This document shows positions 61,232-64,000 of a DNA stretch of 64,000 nucleotides, one piece after another (within the stretch, counting starts at the first letter, position 1; each line of letters starts with the position of its first letter). The position numbers and the translations under genes were made by a program. The notes below the pieces were generated by a model. The model saw only the letters and a program-made list of their open reading frames with translations, was not told the origin of the DNA and did no database searches. Origin of the DNA: Pseudidiomarina marina (lineage in GTDB: Bacteria > Pseudomonadota > Gammaproteobacteria > Enterobacterales > Alteromonadaceae); NCBI RefSeq assembly GCF_003987045.1, contig NZ_PIPZ01000001.1:310001-374000 (forward strand), read 5' to 3'.

Positions 61232-61666
61232 ATGAAATTACTTGTGAGTGTTTTTATGGTTTCGGTAATGTTTATTTCAGCGCCCAGTAGCGCCGAAAAA
61301 CTATCTGAGCCGACCGCTGTGCTTGATGCATTTCGAACTGCTTTAACTGAAGGTGACACGGAGGTCGTTAAAGACGTGCTTTCCGATGATGTGCTTATCT
61401 TTGAAGGTGGTGGCGTTGAACGGTCCCTGGCTGAATACAGTGCTCATCATCTTAAGTCAGATATCAAATTTAGCCAGGCGGTTCCTTCCAAGCTGATTGA
61501 AAGGACAGTACAAGAAGCCGATGGCCTTGCTGTGATCACTTCTCGGTATAGCGTTTCCGGGGAGTATAACGGGCGTGAGGTTGATTTAACGATGAATGAA
61601 ACCGTAACCGTATCAAATACGACTGAGTCTGGCTGGAAAATTATCCGGATCCATTGGTCCAACTGA
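61232..61666 (+). CDS. Exported SnoaL/NTF2-like protein
   Basis: A 144-residue protein. Signal peptide MKLLVSVFMVSVMFISAPSSA; the mature part has the NTF2-like pattern AVLDAFRTALTEGDTEVVKDVLSDDVLIFEGGGVERSLAEYSAHHL and ends GWKIIRIHWSN, as in DUF4440 proteins. Similar genes appear at the end of cop clusters, so a role in periplasmic copper handling is possible but unproven. Confidence 0.82.
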   Translation: MKLLVSVFMVSVMFISAPSSAEKLSEPTAVLDAFRTALTEGDTEVVKDVLSDDVLIFEGGGVERSLAEYSAHHLKSDIKFSQAVPSKLIERTVQEADGLAVITSRYSVSGEYNGREVDLTMNETVTVSNTTESGWKIIRIHWSN

Positions 61667-61687
61667 GTTCAATCACAGGAGCTGATT

Positions 61688-62998
61688 ATGGCAGAACACG
61701 CTCATGAACACGGACATCAGGATTATCAGAAAAGCAGCCTGAGTCTTTGGGGGGCGGTGTCGCTGGGGACTGGTGTGATGATTGGCGCTGGTATTTTTGC
61801 ACTGACCGGACAAGTTGCTCAGCTGGCAAGAGAGTGGTTTGTCCTGGCATTTGTGTGCGGCGGTATCATTGCCGGCTTTAGCGCTTACTCTTACGTTAAG
61901 TTGGCGAAAGCCTATCCGTCAGCGGGCGGTATTGCGATGTTCCTCAGTAAAGCTTATGGAAAAGGAAGTGTGACGGCGATATTCGCACTCTTGATGTACT
62001 TTTCTATGGTCATTAATGAAAGTTTAGTCGCTCGGACATTTGCGTCTTATACCAGCCAGTTAATTTCTTTTGAAGCGCAGTGGCTTATCCCTTTGTTGGC
62101 GGTGGGTTTGCTGGTCTTTGCGTTTTTTATCAATATTTTGAGTAATCAGTTTATTCAAACGTTCTCGTTTTTTATGGCCTTTGTTAAGACTTTAGGGTTG
62201 GTCATTTTAGCGGCTGGTGGTTTGTGGGCCTCAGGCATTCAGTTTGAATCGATATCGGCTATTCCAGAAGAAGCTACGGGTGGCGGTATTTTAGCGGGGA
62301 TTGCTTTAAGCATACTTGCGTACAAAGGGTTTACAACAATAACCAATAGTGGCGGTGAAATTGTTGAGCCTAAGAGAAATGTCGGGCGTGCCATTATTAT
62401 TTCGCTGATTATCTGCGCGTTAATATACGTTCTGGTCACTCTGGCGGTTGGCTCGAGCCTGTCCATAGATGAGATTGTGAAAGCGAAAGACTACGCGCTT
62501 GCTGAAGCAGCCAGACCCGTCTATGGCGAGACCGGACTATGGGTGACGGTCGCTTTTGCAATTGTAGCAACGGTATCAGGAGTGATTGCCAGCGCGTTTG
62601 CCGTTTCAAGAATGTTAGCCATGTTGACCAATATGAAGCTTGTTCCACACAGTCATTTTGGCATGCCAGGTTCCATTCAGAAGCATACGCTGGTTTACAC
62701 CATTGTTATGGCTATGATCTTAGCGGCATTCTTCGATTTGAGTCGAATTGCGTCACTGGGCGCTATTTTTTATATCGTGATGGACATTGCGATCCACTGG
62801 GGCGTATTACGGCATCTAAGGCAAAAGGTGAATGCCAATATTTACATACTTGTCAGCGCAATCACGCTAGACGTCATCGTTTTAGTCGCTTTTATATGGG
62901 TGAAATGGACGAGCGATCCGCTGGTGATTTGGGCGTCTCTTATCGGTATGGCATTGATTGCCGCTGGTGAGATTTTGTTTTTACGTAAAAAGCGTTAA
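61688..62998 (+). CDS. APC family permease with a His-rich N-terminus
   Basis: A 436-residue amino acid-polyamine-organocation carrier with about 12 helices. The first helix has the family motif LGTGVMIGAGIFALTGQVAQLA, and later KLAKAYPSAGGIAMFLSKAYGKG and IALSILAYKGFTTITNSGGEIVEPKRNVGRAI are typical. The N-terminus MAEHAHEHGHQDYQ carries four His in seven residues, a likely metal-binding tag not normal for amino-acid permeases. It is the last gene of the copper operon. Substrate unknown. Confidence 0.88.
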   Translation: MAEHAHEHGHQDYQKSSLSLWGAVSLGTGVMIGAGIFALTGQVAQLAREWFVLAFVCGGIIAGFSAYSYVKLAKAYPSAGGIAMFLSKAYGKGSVTAIFALLMYFSMVINESLVARTFASYTSQLISFEAQWLIPLLAVGLLVFAFFINILSNQFIQTFSFFMAFVKTLGLVILAAGGLWASGIQFESISAIPEEATGGGILAGIALSILAYKGFTTITNSGGEIVEPKRNVGRAIIISLIICALIYVLVTLAVGSSLSIDEIVKAKDYALAEAARPVYGETGLWVTVAFAIVATVSGVIASAFAVSRMLAMLTNMKLVPHSHFGMPGSIQKHTLVYTIVMAMILAAFFDLSRIASLGAIFYIVMDIAIHWGVLRHLRQKVNANIYILVSAITLDVIVLVAFIWVKWTSDPLVIWASLIGMALIAAGEILFLRKKR

Positions 62999-63025
62999 GA
63001 AAAAGAGCGCTATGCGCTCTTTTTC
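62999..63025. terminator. Bidirectional terminator
   Basis: GAAAAAGAGCGC-TAT-GCGCTCTTTTTC: 12-bp perfect stem, 3-base loop, A and T tracts on both sides. It ends the copper operon on the forward strand and the glutaredoxin-MauE gene on the reverse strand. Confidence 0.92.
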
Positions 63026-63771
63026 TAGTTCATTGTAAAAAACATCCAGACAGCCATAGCGACCATCATGAGGTTTTCAGTGAGCGAAATGAAGCCTAAC
63101 GGCACATTACTGGAGCCACCGACACAGGCACATTTTAGCTCGCGTTTGTCGACATAAACGGCTTTAAACACCGATATAGAGCCTACGATGCCGATGAATA
63201 ATGCGACGGGTATGGATATGACATGGGCGAATTCGGCTGCCATTAACAGACCCGCCAAGCCTTCGGCATAGGGATAAATACGGCCATAAGGCACCCATTT
63301 TTTGGCGAGAAGATCGTAATTGAGAAACATAGTAGAGAATTTCTCTACGTCCTGGAGTTTGAGCAAGGCCAGAACCACCATAGAGAAACTGATGAACCAC
63401 TCGATGGTTTGTACGGTAAATACGCGACCAAAAGACAACCACGACGTGGCTACAGAGAGGAGTGCCGTCATAATAAATAATGCAATAACGGGCCGGTAAC
63501 TGGTTGCGTCAGGGTCAGGAAGAGGCTTTCCAAGAAAGGCTCGAACCTCCTCGTACCCACCGATACGTTTATCACCAATAAACACTTGTGGAGTGGTATC
63601 GACGTCGTGCTTTTTCTTGAATTTGTCGGTTTCTTCTCGGCTTTCCAACAGGTTGTCGTCCACATCGTAACCGTTGGCTTTAAGTAAGTGCCTGGTTTTT
63701 AAACCAAAAGGGCATTGGTGGTCAGGTGTCGACATTCTGTAAAGCGTGGCTTTTTTAGTTGATTGACTCAT
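63025..63771 (-). CDS. Glutaredoxin-MauE fusion membrane protein
   Basis: A 248-residue fusion. The frame extends to 63933, but the ATG at 63771 after GGAACTTGG is the likely start. Residues 5-85 form a glutaredoxin domain with the site DHQCPFGLKTRHLL (a single active cysteine, CPFG in place of CPYC), TTPQVFIGDKRIGGYEEVRAFLG. The rest has four or five helices in the MauE/DoxX pattern (VPYGRIYPYAEGLAGLLM, KAVYVDKRELKCACVGG with a CxC pair). It may carry electrons across the membrane to thiol targets. Convergent with the copper genes. Confidence 0.85.
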   Translation of the reverse strand: MSQSTKKATLYRMSTPDHQCPFGLKTRHLLKANGYDVDDNLLESREETDKFKKKHDVDTTPQVFIGDKRIGGYEEVRAFLGKPLPDPDATSYRPVIALFIMTALLSVATSWLSFGRVFTVQTIEWFISFSMVVLALLKLQDVEKFSTMFLNYDLLAKKWVPYGRIYPYAEGLAGLLMAAEFAHVISIPVALFIGIVGSISVFKAVYVDKRELKCACVGGSSNVPLGFISLTENLMMVAMAVWMFFTMN

Positions 63772-63900
63772 AGCCAAGTTCCTTACGTAAAAGTTATGTA
63801 TTCGTGTATGCATTATAGTCGGCAAAAGATTAAAAGCATCAATAATCAGAAAAGGGTAAAAATTCATTAAAAATGAAAAATTATTTTTATTTTGAAAAAA

Positions 63901-64000
63901 GTGGACAACTTTTTTTATAGCTTTTCTAGTCATCTTGAAGAGCTTACTTTTGTAAGTTCAGAGCCCGTTAATTATGAAGCCGGGCAGTTTATGCAGTTTC
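63901..64000 (+). CDS. Ferredoxin-reductase-type oxidoreductase, N-terminal fragment
   Basis: An open frame from a GTG at 63901 to the window edge (33 codons): SFSSHLEELTFVSSEP followed by VNYEAGQFMQF, which resembles the FAD-binding start of ferredoxin-NADP reductase-like proteins (..F.AGQF..F). A stop lies just upstream in frame, so the GTG is the only visible start. Partial; the call rests on one motif. Confidence 0.45.
   Translation, partial: MDNFFYSFSSHLEELTFVSSEPVNYEAGQFMQF

Noticed and set aside
1-64000. tRNA and rRNA genes
   Set aside because: No cloverleaf or rRNA segment was recognised; the only tRNA-like string is the short one at 55805 inside the integrase remnant.

Overview
The window is a stretch of gammaproteobacterial chromosome. 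Conserved blocks (DUF2066-hda; arsC/bepA/perM; bcp-dapA-bamC-purC; ypfN-dapE-Spx/ArsC-like) match the order seen in Enterobacteria and Alteromonadales. Moderate GC, acnD/prpF-type propionate catabolism under a GntR regulator, a BetT-like betaine transporter and SulP/DASS anion carriers suggest a marine or saline member of the Alteromonadales, possibly Idiomarinaceae. That placement is inference from gene content, not a database result.

Layout. 1-14.3 kb: housekeeping genes, namely a partial MFS transporter, replication control (hda), envelope quality control (bepA, bamC), redox enzymes (wrbA, two ArsC-family proteins, a TlpA-like lipoprotein, bcp), lysine/DAP synthesis (dapA, dapE), purC and xthA. 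14.4-28.5 kb: a patatin-like lipase, hemH, a small unknown, a PLD-family enzyme, a beta-CASP hydrolase, DASS and BCCT transporters, a large GGDEF-EAL sensor, GNAT, YceI and MscS-like proteins. 28.7-35.9 kb: a small lipoprotein and the 2-methylcitrate locus gntR-prpB-prpC-acnD-prpF with a candidate operator palindrome. 36-48.1 kb: rluF, ychJ, a duplicated MORN-like lipoprotein, selO, outer-membrane barrels (one ompW with a perfect FNR box), trxC, a cold-shock gene, sulP-usp and a cupin. Six copies of a GGGTGCAGTCC palindrome lie between genes at 41.2-47.6 kb. 48.2-49.5 kb: an unknown gene coupled to a NERD-domain gene.

Accessory region, 49.46-55.9 kb. This looks like integron-type gene cassettes without a visible integron integrase. 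The genes are a RibD/DHFR-like reductase, a protein with an RNxxxH (HEPN-like) motif, a tyrosine-recombinase pseudogene, a GIY-YIG protein and a truncated MreB-like protein, with attC-like sites abutting or overlapping stop codons. A 345-bp segment, differing at 3 positions, occurs at 49463 and 52723 and brackets a 3.26-kb block. It is followed by a small mercury module (merR, merC, GDCCVxC protein; no merA), an antitoxin remnant and an N-terminally truncated phage-type integrase.

Copper region, 56.3-63.8 kb. A Cys/His/Met-rich exported protein, a DUF411 protein, a dedicated TatA-like protein, the Tat-exported multicopper oxidase CopA, CopB, CopC, CopD, an NTF2-like exported protein and a His-rich-tailed APC permease run in one direction, ending at a strong bidirectional terminator. 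A convergent glutaredoxin-MauE fusion follows. The last 100 bases start a probable ferredoxin-reductase-type protein.

Functions are assigned by reading motifs and from knowledge of protein families; no similarity search was possible.
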